From Gaiellasilicea sp963784895 (GTDB taxonomy: Bacteria > Actinomycetota > Thermoleophilia > Gaiellales > Gaiellaceae): a stretch of DNA of 64,000 nt. Location of the stretch: positions 116,678-180,677 of the forward strand of contig CAWATM010000002.1 of the NCBI GenBank assembly GCA_963784895.1, read 5' to 3'. Positions 63,371-64,000 of the stretch are shown here, in pieces. Numbering within the stretch: the stretch's first letter is position 1; every line of letters starts with the position of its first letter. Both the position numbers and the translations under genes were made by a program. Below the pieces are notes generated by a model. It did no database searches. It was not told where the DNA came from and saw nothing but the letters and a program-made list of their open reading frames with translations.

Positions 63371-63932
63371 TCCCGAGCTTGCGATAGACGTTGCGGAGGT
63401 GGAACTTCACCGTCTGCTCGCTCAGCCAGAGCTGCGCCGCGATCTGCTTGTTCGTGTGCCCCTGGCAGAGCTCCACGAGGACGGCGATCTCCTTCTCCGA
63501 CAGGCCGGCGGCACGAGGCGCCGCGGCTGCCGCATCCGTCGCGACCGGCCGGTGGATGACGGTGCCGTCGACGAGCTGGCGGACGGCGGCCGGAAGGTCG
63601 AACGGGTTGACCGACTTGAAGATGTACGCGCTCGCGCCGCGCCGGAACGCCGACTCGATCACCTGCGCGTCCTCGACGGCCGAGAGCATCGCCACCTTCA
63701 CGCTCGGGTACTGCTCGGCCACCGCCTCCAGGCACGCGAGCCCATCGAGCCCGGGCAGCTGGACGTCGAGGAGGACGACGTCGGCCTCGACCCGCTTCAG
63801 CAGCGGCAGCAGCTCGTGCCCGGTTGCCGCCTCGCCGGCCAATTCCAGGTCCTCGGTCTCCTCGAAGACGAGCCTGACCGCGTCCCGCATGAGTGCGTGG
63901 TCCTCGGCGAGAACCACCCTGATCGTGCCCAT
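63297..63932 (-). CDS. NarL/LuxR-type response regulator
   Basis: This 211-residue regulator has the receiver motifs VVLAEDHALMRDAVRLVFEE, VVLLDVQLPGLDGLACLEAV (phospho-acceptor Asp) and AYIFKSVNP, then the GerE helix-turn-helix GLSEKEIAVLVELCQGHTNK with WLSEQTVKFHLRNVYRKLGI. ATG 63932 has a GAGAGGG ribosome site and fits the family; a GTG at 63953 is also in frame. No kinase gene is next to it in the window. Its DNA-binding helix is nearly the same as in the regulator at 46727. Confidence 0.92.
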   Translation of the reverse strand: MGTIRVVLAEDHALMRDAVRLVFEETEDLELAGEAATGHELLPLLKRVEADVVLLDVQLPGLDGLACLEAVAEQYPSVKVAMLSAVEDAQVIESAFRRGASAYIFKSVNPFDLPAAVRQLVDGTVIHRPVATDAAAAAPRAAGLSEKEIAVLVELCQGHTNKQIAAQLWLSEQTVKFHLRNVYRKLGIKSRTEALRYAYDHDLVAIQAPAA

Positions 63933-64000
63933 TGCCGCCCTCTCCCAAGCCACCGTCCCCGCCGCAGGGAACGTCCCGGTCGCATCCTCCGTCAGGACCC

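Overview
This window comes from a high-GC, monoderm bacterium, most likely an actinobacterium and possibly of the Thermoleophilia type (Gaiella/Solirubrobacter-like). The reasons are the very high GC, frequent GTG starts, GTGA/ATGA stop-start overlaps, a Tad pilus locus with no secretin gene, and an actinobacterial-type ferrochelatase. The class is an inference, because no rRNA or other marker gene is present. I see no tRNA, rRNA, CRISPR array, insertion sequence or phage gene. The window is densely coding, and no stretch over 300 bases lacks a gene.

Layout. (1) 1-4.6 kb: hemE-hemH run into the ATPase gene of a polysaccharide ABC exporter, cut by the left edge. A small Ig-like protein and the ABC-2 permease follow. 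(2) 4.7-45.9 kb: a very large surface-polysaccharide locus. It has two kinds of initiating enzyme (a WecA-type transferase fused to a CapD-like domain, and a polyprenyl glycosylphosphotransferase), more than a dozen glycosyltransferases (GT2, GT4, CgeB-like and large membrane GT-C-like proteins) and several methyltransferases. It also has nucleotide-sugar enzymes (a 4,6-dehydratase, a GDP-fucose-synthase-like reductase, a UDP-glucuronate decarboxylase), two flippases, a Wzy/ligase-type protein, a secreted glycoside hydrolase and a LytR-CpsA-Psr ligase. (3) 46.7-48.1 kb: a NarL-type regulator and a soluble histidine kinase. (4) 48.1-53.8 kb: an L,D-transpeptidase that overlaps the gene of a 1357-residue secreted repeat protein, then small unknown genes. 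(5) 53.9-62.8 kb: a Flp/Tad pilus operon on the minus strand in the order flp, tadE, tadG-like, cpaB, tadZ, tadA, a vWA-tadB fusion, tadC. (6) 62.9-64 kb: a DUF192 protein and a second NarL-type regulator very like the first.

How the genes fit together. The region builds the cell surface. Sugars are activated and modified, assembled on a polyprenyl carrier, exported by Wzx-like or ABC routes, and probably attached to the wall by the LCP protein. The neighbouring locus builds an adhesive Flp pilus and a large surface protein. The two related regulators and the soluble kinase may control this surface programme.

Quality warning. Seven genes each read as intact family members only if one or two single bases are removed. 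That makes nine apparent one-base insertions, all of the same sign (near 4653, 12615, 12877, 21488, 25658, 25691, 33638, 54981 and 55014), at least six of them in G/C runs. This looks more like base-calling error than gene decay, so these genes are listed as CDS with the break described. The main biological points for a second look are the vWA-TadB fusion, the tandem double glycosyltransferase, the coupled L,D-transpeptidase/surface-protein pair, and a 164-base palindrome between two glycosyltransferase genes.
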